Shown here piece by piece: positions 44,815 through 55,503 of a stretch of 64,000 bases of DNA (the stretch's first letter is position 1; each line of letters starts with the position of its first letter). Under the pieces are notes generated by a model, which saw nothing but the letters and a program-made list of their open reading frames with translations, searched no databases and was not told the DNA's origin. The position numbers and the translations under genes were made by a program. Origin of the DNA: Diploptera punctata. Lineage: Eukaryota > Arthropoda > Insecta > Blattodea > Blaberidae. The DNA lies in NCBI GenBank assembly GCA_030220185.1, contig JASPKZ010010273.1, positions 496,001-560,000 of the forward strand. The letters run 5' to 3'.

Positions 44815-45540
44815 TTTTGTTTAGTTGTTTCTTGACTCACCTCATACTTCTTAACTCCCTTGCATATCTAGATTTCGTCATTGTATTTGTGACATTCTCA
44901 ATGCTGTTCACGTTCACAACTGACGTCCAATGGTCTCCTCTCCTGCAGACTGACCTCCATGCCATCTGATGGCTGACCGACGAACTTCCAAATCAATCCC
45001 CTCTACTTATCACCGGGATTTCAAAATTCATAGTTGTGTTTTTATTCTTGCATATGTAAATTTTTTCCCAAATTGTGAGTTCCTTCGGTTTTTCCAATTG
45101 TTTAAGTAATTTTGTTTTGATTTCTATTCTATGTTTTTCTGATCAGGTATGTGCAGCTATTGCAGATTTTTCTGGTTCTCCATTTTTAACATTTCTGAGG
45201 TGTTCCTTTAATCTTGTATTTAGATTCCTTTTTATTTTTCCTATGTATATCCTTTCACAATCTTTACAATTAATTTGATAAATTCACGATTTTTTGCAGT
45301 TTTCAATCTTTTCATTTTTGTTGGTTTTTATTAAATTACCTAAACTGTAATCATTTTTTGGTGCTAATTTAATGTTGAATTTGTTGAAGATTTTTTGAAA
45401 CTTATCAAATATTAAAGGGTGGTGGTATGTGAACTTCTTGAATTTTTTACCAATGTCTTTATCTGTGTGAAGAGTACTTTCATTAATCATTTTTCGTTCA
45501 TTAAATTTATTTATTTTCTTGTGTATCATCTTTTCTTGAT
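44815..45540 (-). pseudogene. Penelope-like element, family B, minus copy of an inverted pair
   Basis: The minus strand reads KNIGKKFKKFTYHHPLIFDK-like, FQKIFNKFNIKLAPKNDYSL, CKKS (joined to GIY after a stop change), then RIYIGKIKRNL and the family B tail. It ends in TATGAGGTGAGTCAAGAAAC. It is inverted with respect to 45605-46325, less than 100 bases away. Confidence 0.75.
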
Positions 45541-45604
45541 ATCCATTATCCTTTGCAATTTTTATGTTTTTTTTTTCTCTTTATAGTAATTTTCTTTGCT
45601 CCAT

Positions 45605-46325
45605 GAAAAGATGATACAGACTGACCTGAAATAAATAAATTTAAGGAACAAAAATTATTAATGAAAGTACTCTTCACACTAATAAAGATATTGGTAAAAA
45701 TTCAAGAAGTTCACATACCACCCTTTAGTATTTGACAAGTTTCAAAAAATCTTGAACAAATTCAACATTAAATTAGCACCAAGAAATGATTACAGTTTAG
45801 GTAATTTAATAAAAACCAACAAAAATGAAACGATTGAAGACTGCAAAAAATCAGGAATTTATCAATCAATTGTAAAGATTGTGAAAGGATATACATAGGA
45901 AAAACAAAAAGGAATCTAAATACAGATTAAAGGAACACCTCAGAAATGTTAAAAATGGAGAAACAGAAAAATCTGCAATAGCTGCATATGCCTGATCAGA
46001 AAAACATAGAATAGAAACCAAAACAAAATTACTTAAACAATTGGAAAAACCAAAGGAACTCACAATTGGGAAAAAATTTACATATGCAAGAATAAAAACA
46101 CAACTATGAATTTTGAAATACCAGTGATAAGGAGAGGAGATTGATTTGGAAGTTCGTCGGTCAGCCATCAGATGGCGCGGAGGTCAGTCTGCAGGAGAGG
46201 AGACCATTGGACGTCAGTTGTGAACGTGAACAGCATTGAGAATGTCACAAATACAGTGACGAAATCTAGATATACGAGGGAGTTAAGAAGTATGAGGTGA
46301 GTCAAGAAACAACTAAACACAATTT
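45605..46325 (+). pseudogene. Penelope-like element, family B, plus copy of an inverted pair
   Basis: Same segment as 44815-45540 in opposite orientation, with SGIYQ..CKDCERIYIGKTKRNL, EKSAIAAYA and MNFEIPVIRRGD. Its terminus has a hammerhead-like motif at 46236-46265 (TTGAGAA, helix GTCAC/GTGAC, GAAAT). One-base indels break the frame. Confidence 0.75.
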
Positions 46326-46434
46326 TTTCTCTTTATGTTAACAAGATATAAAGATATGTTGTTTGGGAATATTAATTTCCTTATCATGTTCATAAAGCAA
46401 TACCTTTTTCATTTCTTTAAAATTCTGTCTTTTT

Positions 46435-46625
46435 TATCTTGACTCCAATCCAAGTTTGAACTTCCAAATAGCAAATATTCAATAAAGTTTGTAAATACTG
46501 GATTTTTAAATAGATTAAAAAATTTTCTTCCCTCTGATCTCAAAATAATTCTAACTACTCTTGCGATGCCAAATTTTTATTACTATGATATCTTATTGAT
46601 AAACATTAATGATGGCCTAACACAT
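46435..46625 (+). pseudogene. CR1/Jockey-group LINE fragment, left part
   Basis: Frame reads LNRLKNFLPSDLKIILTTLA, MPNFYYYDILLINI; compare INRIRNCLPFSLRKMLVETL at 55660. It is interrupted by SINE C (46628-46941) and the palindrome (46983-47223), and resumes at about 47300. Confidence 0.65.
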
Positions 46626-46627
46626 AA

Positions 46628-46941
46628 ACTGCAAACTCCACAGCACTACAGTCCTAAGGACCTATCAGCTAGCTGTTGGCCTCACATTCACATGTGTTAA
46701 TCACAGAGGTGGACGATCATTAAGTCAATATTGGGGTAGCATGTTGGGTTTCCCACCCATTTCAGCATGTTTTCTTAAACTGGAGCAACTATTTACTGTA
46801 GCTACTGAAATTTCTCATAATGCTGGATGGGTTGAAATTCCATGAGAAAATTTCTTTCCCCATTGGGACTCGAACTAGTGTAAGTCCCATACACCTACAC
46901 CAAGGTATATTGCATTAAACCACTGAATATAATGCAGGACA
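46628..46941 (-). mobile_element. SINE family C, diverged copy
   Basis: Matches SINE C along its length (GTTGGCCTCACATTCACATG.., TTCTCATGG complement, GGGACTCGAACTAGTGTAAG) and is more diverged than the 7936 copy. The tRNA-like head is at the right edge. Confidence 0.7.
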
Positions 46942-46982
46942 ACTGCAACTTATTCGTAATATGTATATCAAATATATATTAA

Positions 46983-47223
46983 ATAAGAATTAAATTAATC
47001 GTGATTATTTCTTACTTCATATGTCTATATTTCTTTAAATACAGCACTGCAGTATCGGCAACTTCTTGTCACCATCGTCAGCTGGTTTCACGATTTGGAT
47101 AATTATCGACAATCGTGAAAACAGCTGATGATGGTGACAAGAAGTTGCCGATACTGCAGTGCTGTATTTAAAGAAATATAGACGTATGAGGTAAGAAATA
47201 ATCACGATTAATTTAATTCTTAT
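46983..47223. repeat. 241-bp near-perfect palindrome with hammerhead-like core in each arm
   Basis: Arms of about 110 bases (46983 to about 47093 and about 47112-47223) are almost exact inverted copies, separated by a short A+T-rich loop. Each arm holds CAGCTGA(T/C)GATGGTGACAAG..GTTGCCGATAC. The outer sequence TATGAGGTAAG resembles the Penelope ends in this window. Likely the paired termini of a Penelope-like element. Confidence 0.8.
47120..47156 (+). ncRNA. Hammerhead-ribozyme-like motif (right arm)
   Basis: CTGATGA at 47125-47131, helix II GGTGAC (47133-47138)/GTTGCC (47144-47149) with loop AAGAA, then GATAC where the consensus needs GAAAC. One core base is changed, so this copy is probably inactive or weak. 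The mirrored copy is at 47050-47085 on the minus strand. Confidence 0.45.
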
Positions 47224-47289
47224 GAATTGAACCTCATAATGTTAAAAATTCCCAAATTTAATATATAAATATATTAGATATTTGTAAAT

Positions 47290-47650
47290 ATGACCATGTT
47301 TCTTCTACATCTATGGTCCACGCTGGCTCCATCTCCATGATCAAAGAAAAATGCACTCTCTTGCTGTGTTATTCAAAATTATACATACCTCTCACCATGC
47401 TGCTAATCCTCTCACTCTCATCTCTTATCTTCCTATTACAATTTTAGTACAAGATTGGACCAGAACTGCTACTTGACATCCAATAACACAGTACCTCCCA
47501 TTATTTTAATTCCTGTCTGTACCTATTGCTAGACTCTGGAACTTCCTACCTCAAGAGAATACGAGATATTATACATTAGCTTCCTTTAAAATAAACTTCA
47601 GTCTCTTTTTTTGTAATTGGTCTCCCAACTAAGTATTAATTTTTTTTAAC
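47290..47650 (+). pseudogene. CR1/Jockey-group LINE fragment, right part
   Basis: Frame reads IYGPRWLHLHDQRKMHSLAV, LFKIIHTS, then PIARLWNFLPQE and LASFKINF. It parallels LSWLHLQDRRTIHSLCLLYN and ARTWNSLPP in the 55.5-kb LINE, and continues the fragment at 46435-46625. Confidence 0.65.
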
Positions 47651-47659
47651 TATAATCCA

Positions 47660-48130
47660 AAATTTGATTGTTTAAATAATTTATCAAACACTAAATGAAG
47701 ACCTACCTCGAAGAAAGACATAATCAACAATTTTATGCAACTTTTTTTTTGTATGGAACACTAACTTATAACCAAGCTCAATCGAGTAAGTAATTTAAAT
47801 TAACTTCTCCAATGTTGCCATTTTTAGTAATTTTAATGTTGTCTCCAATTCTTTCAGATGTTGTAATGATTTCATTACTGACCAATTTTTGTCATTTGTG
47901 TCTTCTTCTTGTTCATTATCATTGTTATGGTTCCCTTTCCTGAGTGGTCTTTTAAGTTTCTAGACTAATGGATGAGATTATCTAGAGATGGGATTTCACT
48001 ACAAAAGAACTATTTCATTAAAAGGATTTTATCCTAAGGATAAAATGGCAAAATATAAGTTTATATATATTTTTTTCTAAAAAGTTTTACAATAAAACAT
48101 TATCAAAACTAAATATTACTTTATTAAAAA
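47660..48130. other. Nothing recognised
   Basis: A+T-rich intron sequence with no repeat boundary or coding motif visible to me. Confidence 0.4.
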
Positions 48131-48133
48131 TAA

Positions 48134-48475
48134 TGGCGGTTCCATGGCGCAAGCAGTTAGATGCTCGCCTCCCACCGCTGCGGTCCTGAGATCGAGTCTC
48201 GGTCACTCTGTGTGGGTTTCGTGGTGGACAAAACGGAGCTTGGGCAGGCTTTTCTCTGGGTTTTCTCCAGTTTTCCCCTGCTACAATTTCATTCCACCAT
48301 TTCTCCATACTCACCTCATCCATTTTGTTTAATTTCTTTCATCTGCTTTGTGATGGTGCATCAAGCGTAGTCAGCCGGCACCCTTGTCATTCACAGACCT
48401 CCATATAAGGAGATTTATCTCATCTCATCCCTCAACCCGACCTGAATTGGACACGAGTTGAGGATATTATTATAA
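48134..48475 (+). mobile_element. SINE family A, full-length copy (+)
   Basis: Begins GGTTCCATGGCGCAAGCAGT (A box), B box GAGATCGAGTCTCGG, body, then GACACGAGTTGAGGATATTA. The tail goes on as ATT/AAC repeats. Open frames across it are SINE frames. Confidence 0.75.
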
Positions 48476-48489
48476 CAATACAAATAAAT

Positions 48490-49185
48490 AATGAGTGGTA
48501 TCTATGGAGTACTTTCACATACAAATTGTTACATTGTATTTTTCTGAGCTGATGCAACTTGATATTAAGTTTCTTAATAAAGCTAAGTTTATGGCTGGTT
48601 ATATCAATCACTCAAAATAAAAAATTCTGAAATTAATCTTTCTAATGTTGGCTTAAAAAAATAATGTTAACTTATGCCCAGCTGCATCACCTGTTCATGT
48701 TGCCGGAGGGCCAGAGCCTCCAGGAGTACTTCTAATTGCTCCCTTCAATGTTAGCTTTATATAGTATATTTCTCAGCCTGCTATCAATAATTTTAAATTC
48801 TGGAATGTTTGCTTCACTCTCACTTAAACTTTTTCTTTTGTAAATCTTTGGAAATAGTATTGAAAAATGTACAGGAATTATCCTGGACCTTCCATGGCCA
48901 TATGATTATTTCACCAAATAAATTGTTTTATTAATTAAATTGTGCAATGGTTCACTACCAATTCCACATCTCAAAAAGCGATGGAAGGAAAATTCCTCCT
49001 TTATGTGATTGTAACAGCAATTTGAATGAATGATATGATTAACTTGTTTAATGGTATAAAGTATGGGTCAGAACAAACTAAATAAATAATATTAATGGCC
49101 TTTTAACCCAGGTCATAACAATCATCAATTTCTTTTTCCTGGTTATCTTAGTTGTGTGTTGTAGTTTTGTTACATAAGTAATTAT
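48490..49185. other. Nothing recognised
   Basis: A+T-rich intron sequence. A short stretch near 48660-48730 has higher G+C but no feature I can name. Confidence 0.4.
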
Positions 49186-49189
49186 CCTC

Positions 49190-49800
49190 AGCATCCTTCA
49201 CGGATTAGGTCTTTGCCGTTCCGATCTCTCATCTGTTCAGCCCAGCACTTTCTTGGTCTTCCTACCAATATTTGTCCTCCAGGATTATACATCAGTGCCA
49301 TCTTTGGTAGTCCGACTTAATCATGTGAGACTTTTGAGAAATATTGTTTTACCTGGTGGGTTTCCAGCCCGATGCACAACCCCCAACCTGGAGGACCGGA
49401 GGTTTTCTGTTAGGGTCCCTTTCCCTTAGAAGGTTGCCTTCTCCTCAGCTGACGAGAGTCCTCTTCCCCGGTTTATTTTCAGAGTTTTCCTTCTAGACCT
49501 TTACCAATACTCACACTTGGGGTAAAGTGTGTTGGGGCTTTTTATTGACAGCCATGTCTAGATCCGCAGTATTCAGTTAAAGCAGGGCCACCTCTTGCAG
49601 GATGTGATTCTTCACCACATATGGACAGTCTTGGTTATAGCTTCATCAGAGATAAAGGTCTTACATATCTTCTCCACTTACCCTAGGTTGGTGAGGACCA
49701 GTGTAGGGTCTACCCCTAACAAAGGTGCTACCTCTATCTTCCCCTTGACCCTGTTCCATAAGTTTATGTAATAATCTAAGGATGTCTTTCCATCCATTGT
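49190..49800 (-). pseudogene. Probable LINE tail followed by unknown moderately G+C-rich repeat
   Basis: Minus strand 49310-49195 reads MALMYNPGGQILVGRPRKCW, AEQMRDRNGKDL, a GRPRKCW tail like the LINE C-termini. 49340-49780 is richer in G+C than its surroundings and reads as a distinct repeat, with no coding motif that I recognise. Confidence 0.45.
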
Positions 49801-50980
49801 TCCTCGAATAAATTATTCCATTTTCATTTATAATTTTAATATTTTGTGTATGTTTGGTTTTGTTTTATATGTATTGTACTATGTTGCAAATTTGTTTCAA
49901 TTTTTTTTTTCACTTCTCTTTCAGCAATGGCTATTTTTCTGTTATATTCAATTGTGTATCTTTTGATTTTTTCTTCTAGCTTTCTTTTGTTACATATTTC
50001 CATATTTTCAAATATCTTCTTTTGTTTTCCTTTTAATTTTACCTTAGCTTTCATATGCTGCTGAATGTAATATCCATCTGTGGTTTTCTCATTTGTCTTT
50101 GCTATTTGTCATGTTTTCTTTGATTTTGGTTGTATAAAATTACACTCGATATAACAATAATGTACATTCATCATTAAATACTTTGGTTTTCTGAAATCCC
50201 TCTCATTTCATGTTGAGTTATTTAATTTCATTGTTTAACTATTGTGGGGGAAATTTTATTTTTGCTACTAAAATATAACGGTCTGTATTTAACTCAATCC
50301 CTCAGTAAATTCTGACATGTTGGAAAAAATTTCCCATCCGGAATTTATGATGTAAGTCTATGATTGTTTTTTGACCTTTTGATTCCCATATATATATATT
50401 AAAGTTTCAATTAAGTGTTCATGAGGATTCTATGTGCCATGCCCATCCTATATAAATTCAAATAAAAAAACAAAAATTATTGTAGCTGTATGTGAATAAT
50501 TTATCTGGGGAACATGTTTGTATTTTTTAATTATCCAAAAAATTTAATGAGAATTGAGGTAAAATTAATCTAAAATATGCCATATCAACAATGGAAGATG
50601 TCTATTAGTCATTGCTAAAACAGAATAACCAACTTACGAAAAACATGCTAACAAAAACTAAAGGTAGTTTCGAGTACCTTACTAATCTAACCTACATAAT
50701 CTAATTTAACCTAACATATCCTGAATGTTGGCAATATTGGTTATAGCAGAAACATGAATAAACATATTGGCTATTGGCAATTATGTTGCTAGCAAGAATT
50801 TTCTCCAATAAGTATAAGTAACTATCAATGTAGTTAGCAACTAGTGGTTTGTTGCAAGATTCAGAGATTGCATCTCTCATAGAATATTCTTGTTCATGAT
50901 TTTCAACTGCTTGAATGTACAGAAATTTATCAATTTTTTTATCATTATTTAATGTAATTTCTTCATTTGTAACAATTACA

Positions 50981-51315
50981 GTAGGTGGCTCCTTGGCACA
51001 GTGGTTAGATGCTCGCCTCTCACCGCTGGGATCACGAGATTGAGTCTCAGTCGCTCCATGTGTGTTTTGTGGTGGAGAAAACGGAGCTTGGGCAGGTTTT
51101 TCTCCCATTTTCCCCTGCCATAATTTCATTCCATCATTTCTCCATACTCATCTCATCCATTTTGCTTCATTTTGTTCATCTGCCCCCATGATGGTGCGTC
51201 AGGCATGGTTGGCTGGCACCCTTGTCATTCACAGACCTCTATATAGGGGTTTCATCTCATCTCATCCCTCGACATGACCCTAATTGGACATGAGTTGAGA
51301 ATATTTATTTATTTA
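50981..51315 (+). mobile_element. SINE family A copy with 11-bp target duplication
   Basis: TAACAATTACA is found at 50970-50980 and 51316-51326. The body starts GTAGGTGGCTCCTTGGCACA, with B box GAGATTGAGTCTCAG, and ends GTTGAGAATATTTATTTATT. It interrupts unidentified sequence that continues on both sides. Confidence 0.85.
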
Positions 51316-51339
51316 TAACAATTACACCCTTGGTTGCAT

Positions 51340-51760
51340 TGGTAATAGCTAATCATTTTTATTTTTATTAATTTTATCAATATTGATTTTAGAAGTGTTT
51401 TATGATATTTATCACTTAACCATTCTTTGCCTTTGACTGGAGTATATATATTAAATATTGTTAGGCATCCCCAGTTAATTTTTATTCTTACTTTTATATA
51501 ATTCTTTCTTTCTAGAATTTATAATCTATTTTATGGGTTAGTGTTTTATGAATCCATTATGTTACTCCAGATTCCACTTTGTATTCTTGCTTACTCCACT
51601 ATAGATTGCTGTGGTAATTTCCTGTTTCTTTGCTTCTTTTTAATTTTTTTTCTTATTTTCAGTTATAGTTGCTACTTCTGTTTTACCTAATTATTCTTCT
51701 TTTTCTTCTAAACCTCTTACATTCCATGATGTGCATTTATTTTTTGTATCGTTTTCATTC
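51340..51760 (-). pseudogene. LINE endonuclease fragment
   Basis: Minus strand: CTSWNVRGLEEKEE, VATITENKKK, AIYSGVSKNTKWN and IYSSQRQRMVK-like. The first motif and the order of the rest match the endonuclease of the LINE at 37227-40274 (ATWNVRSIHEKEEE, TETKKK, YSGVDRKT). Many stops. Confidence 0.6.
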
Positions 51761-52363
51761 TTGAGTTATCAGAAGATGTCCAGTTTTACTTTGTAAGACT
51801 TGCCAGTACTGTATATGTCCCCTGAATACTATAGCAGGATAAGGCCAATGGTGGGATGTTACCTTTATGCCTTTGCATGATTTTCTGTAGTGTGCTCATT
51901 TAACTGTATTAAGGTGCTAATGTTCACTGTACCCTTCTTCTGTCTGCTATGGTGTTACACTGAATTCCTCCAGGAGTCACGACTAGGACATGGAACAGGA
52001 TTTGTCAACAGACCTGCTGATGTACTTGCAGTGGCTTTTCTTAGAACTTATCAGATACATCCTTCATTATCTGTTGAGACCATGTTGATCTTTTGTATAA
52101 CTGTTTTTATTATTTGAAACAATTATAATTTCAAAACCTTTTTTTCCACAAAAAAAGTTTATTATGGCTATAGGCAGAGTATTAATATCTTTGCCATTGA
52201 ATTTATATTTGAAATTGATTGTCAATATTTATCCCAAGATATTATTTGGTCAAGAAAATTATCTTTATTCATTCCAGACAGCAGTAGTCTATTATCTTTT
52301 ATGCGCATAATTATAAAATTATTTGTAATATGTTTTCGAATAATATAATTTATTATTTTTCAG

Positions 52364-52516
52364 GAATTGAAATAAAATTCAAGGGCGAAGCAAATGTTGA
52401 ATGGACAGAAACTGAATCAACAAAAAGAGATGATGGGACTACTGAAGAGCATACTGTATATTTTAAGGGACATGAAAAATATTTTGAAAATAATTATTAT
52501 TTAGTAGGAGGAAGTC
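52364..52516 (+). CDS. Arrestin-domain protein gene 2, second coding exon
   Basis: Acceptor TATTATTTTTCAG at 52363; donor GTAAGT at 52517. 153 bases, phase 1 to phase 1, encoding IEIKFKGEANVEWTETESTK, RDDGTTEEHTVYFKGHEKYF, ENNYYLVGGS. K-F-x-G-E-A-N-V-x-W-T-E is the conserved N-lobe core of ARRDC proteins. Joined to exon 1 it gives KKIRG-IEIKFKG, exactly as in the family. Preceded by a 16.7-kb intron full of transposons. Confidence 0.92.
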
Positions 52517-52862
52517 GTAAGTATAAATTGTAAATTCAGAGACTTAATAACATAATATACTAACAATAAATCAAGAGTTAACATCAATACTAATAAAATT
52601 CATATCCAATTCTGTTGAGGTGAATAGTCATAGGATAAAAAGAAAATACATATTTAAAATGTTAACATTTAACACAGTTGAGGACGACGGCACCTGCCAA
52701 CAGGTATATATTTTTATGTTAAGAGTTAACATTTTCGTAATTTATATTTTTAAAAATTGAATAATGCAAAACTTGTTTCTGAATTATAGAATAATAGTAA
52801 ATATCACAAATGAAAAAAAAAAGTATGACTTTTTTATGCAGATAACATAAATAGATTCTGTT

Positions 52863-52866
<4 letters not shown>

Positions 52867-52911
<45 letters not shown>
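52867..52911. repeat. (AT)n(AC)n microsatellite
   Basis: Long AT run followed by ACACACACAC. Confidence 0.95.
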
Positions 52912-53610
52912 CATATTTTACAGACTATAAGACACGCCTTCATTTTTAAGCAATTTCTAAAAAATAACATTTTTACCATTTTTATTATTATATTGCAAAG
53001 CTAGACTAAAAAAAATCTTAGTTTATAAAACCTTTCTGAGCTTTAAAATCCCTGAAAATCTCATCTGAACTTTTTTCTTCTTCCTCTTCGTCGTCATTGT
53101 TATCCTCTTCATATATATGATGGTCTTCACTGCCATCGAGAGCATTACTTACGCCACACTTTTTGAAAGATTTAACAATAATGTCTTCTCTCACTCTAGA
53201 CCACGACTGTTTTATCCACAGACATACTTGTTTGATTGTATGCCGTTTTAAAGCTCCCTTTGGCATGAATACATGTTGGGTTTCATCCATCATCCATTTG
53301 TTCACGTTCACTGGCATTGTAAACTGCAATGACACATCATAGGCTAGACAGTGTTCTGGGTTTGTGGTGGCGGGGCAGGAGGGAGACAGTATTAGCAAGC
53401 TTGTGAATCCCCGCAACTCATCGGTGCACTGCTGCTGCCAGTTGAATCCAATGTTGCCAGATAGAGATATGTTTCCTGCAGCATCGAATATATAGCCATT
53501 TTTAAGACTAGCTGGAATTTTAAATCAAACACTGGACATTTTTATATAATTTCGAGTATAAGAAGCACCTGAATTTTGGAGGCAATTTTTCAACTTATTA
53601 TTAAAATACA
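52912..53610 (-). mobile_element. pogo/Tigger-like DNA transposon fragment
   Basis: A minus-strand frame (53416-53018) reads CLAYDVSLQFTMPVNVNKWM, TIKQVCLWIKQSWSRVREDI, IVKSFKKCGVSNALDGSEDH and an acidic tail EEDNNDDEEEEEKSSDE. W-I-x-x-A-W-x-x-V..I-x-x-S-F-K-K-C-G-I-S-N-A-L-D-G is the C-terminal signature of pogo/Tigger (CENP-B-like) transposases. The edges have ATATTTTACAGACTATAAGA and GAGTATAAGAAGCACCTGAA, terminal-repeat-like sequences of that group. The catalytic DDE part is mostly missing. Confidence 0.7.
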
Positions 53611-53623
53611 GTATATATATTAT

Positions 53624-53862
53624 GATTTGTGCCACGGCCGAGTGATTTAAGGTATGAATGCCTTGGCGCAAAGCTATGGGACTTGCCCATGGGAAAGACA
53701 TTTTCTCATGGAATTTTGGCCAATACAGGACCAGTGCTCACACAGCATCATGAGGAATTTGGATAGCTACAATAAGACAATAAGTAGTGTCTGCAGGTTG
53801 ATAAAACCTGGTAGACCCAACTTGTTGACCATGTGTCACCCCTATACTGGCTGCATAGCAGT
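53624..53862 (+). mobile_element. SINE family C, plus-strand copy, 3'-truncated
   Basis: Starts GTGCCACGGCCGAGTGATTT (A box), then GCCTTGGCGCAAAGCTATGG, ACTTGCC (B box degraded), TTTCTCATGGAATTTTGGCC and GCATCATGAGG. It fuses to a tRNA-like 3' half (GGTCTTGGGTTCAAATCCCA) at 53872. Confidence 0.65.
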
Positions 53863-53864
53863 AT

Positions 53865-54180
53865 AAAGCTAGTGGTCTTGGGTTCAAATCCCAGTTCAGG
53901 CATTAATTTTTCTTTTCAAATAATAATTTGTTTATCATTCAAATGTTAAATTTAAATATTAATATTAAGCTTTACCGCTATAATTGCTGTGTAACAATTC
54001 TCATAAAAATGTATTTTTGATTTAGAAGCCGTTTGCATTTGGGTGCTTTAACAGCTTTAATGGTAGCGCACTAGCATATAAAGCTAGAGGTCTCGGTTTC
54101 AAATCCTAGATCAGGCATTAATTTTTCTTTTCAAATAATATTTGTTCATCATTACAAATTTTAAATTTTAACATCAAAAT
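53865..54180 (+). repeat. tRNA-like repeat units, one half and one full
   Basis: A 3' half at about 53865-53903 and a fuller core at about 54048-54117 (TTTAATGGTAGCGCACTAGC..GGTTTCAAATCCTAGATCAGGC). Both are followed by ATTAATTTTTCTTTTCAAAT and GTTCATCATT..AAATTTTAA, the shared flank. Confidence 0.5.
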
Positions 54181-54439
54181 GCTTTAATGAATTGACTATC
54201 AGTACAAGGTTTTAAAGATTTACTATTTTCCATTATGTATTTTCTGGTTTTCAGACTTTCCACGAGAATGCACTATATTTAAATTTATTTGTAAGGATTT
54301 TAATTGCTGAAGCTGTGTTGCATGCCTCCAGCCCTATAATATATAAAACGTTATACGTATCCTTGTAGGAACTTTATTAATTTACTATGAAACTTACAAC
54401 TTTCTTACCTGTAATTTTGCAATGACAAGTAGTGTAATG

Positions 54440-55260
54440 TAAAATTGTAGACTTTCACGGCAGGTATTTTGATTCATGTATTTATGTCTTTCGGGCTAAA
54501 TGGCCGTGGTCTGTTTTATTAAAACTCAACGTTTCGTCTACTATTGTGGTAGACATCCTCAGGAGATTCTGCTTGTTCTTTGACTTGTTAACTCTTCAAA
54601 ATGTCAGCTGCAGACTGGCTGTGTGTTGGAAATCGTGCCCTTATTTATAGTTGAGTATTATGCAGAGATGTTTTTTCTACACGGTCCGTTATACTTTGGA
54701 GCTATTTTTCTGATTGGTTATCACTGGTGTAAGTCATGGGATTTATTCTCGTGTTATATAATGCCGGGATCCAAATTTATTAATCTTCATAGTTTCTTCC
54801 TTTTTGTTAAAGGAATTTTTGTGTTTGTAAATTTCAATAGCCTCTCTGTGAAGTCTGGTGTAGTAATGTTGTGTTTTGGACAAAACTTGTGTTTCTTCTT
54901 CAAATTTTATGGCATGTTCTTTGTTATTCACTAAATGTTCTGCTACAGACGATTTTTCAGTTTGTTTCAACCGACAATTTCTCTTGTGTTCTCGTATTCT
55001 TGTATCATCCGTTTTGTAGTTCCTATGTACACTTCACCACAACTACATGGAATACGATATATGCCAGCAGTGCTTAAAGGTTCTCGTTTATCTTTTGCTG
55101 GATTTAATGTATTGCTAATTTTATGTGTAAGGTTGTAGATAGTCTGGATCTTATGTTTTTTCAGAATTCACCCTATTTTGTCTGTTATAGATTTAAGTAT
55201 AGAAGTAGTGTAATGTCGTTACATATTACATCCATGAACACTATTAAGAGTTTTAGAACA
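54440..55260 (-). pseudogene. Penelope-like element, family C (GIY-YIG end)
   Basis: The minus strand near 55070-55020 reads GIYRIPCSCGEVYIGTTK, the GIY-YIG start, followed after a frame change by MKQTEKSSVAEHLVNNKEHA, EAIEIYKHKNSFNKKEETMK and INKFGSRHYI. The layout is the same as in family A (..REAIEIFKHQNSYNRKEESL..). The end includes the hammerhead-like motif at 54525-54570 and GTAGACTTTCACGGCAGG. Confidence 0.75.
54525..54570 (-). ncRNA. Hammerhead-ribozyme-like motif, best copy
   Basis: On the minus strand: CTGAGGA (54562-54556), helix II GTCTAC/GTAGAC around a seven-base loop, then GAAAC (54535-54531) and GTTGAG. This meets the CUGANGA..GAAA core consensus. Helix III would be very short, as described for Penelope-associated hammerheads, which may need dimer formation. 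Confidence 0.55.
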
Positions 55261-55503
55261 TATGACACTTGACATTTTCCTGTACAAAACAGAAAAAAAA
55301 ATATTTCTCTTTCCATTCTAGCTGAAATGCATGTTTCAGTAAATTTTTCAAGTGTTTTGATAATGACATGATGCTATCACAAACGGACCGCTAGTAACAC
55401 TGATTACATCTGTTTGTGTTTGCTTCTCCAATGGACTAGTACTTGAAAGTCTGCCTAGTTACTGCTAGGCTGCATGGAGTGTGAGTAATCATTTTGCAGG
55501 GGC

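Noticed and set aside
50701..51129. 142-codon minus-strand frame as a gene
   Set aside because: Its N-terminal third is SINE A antisense sequence; the rest has no known family, and the SINE target duplication shows the frame was created by insertion.
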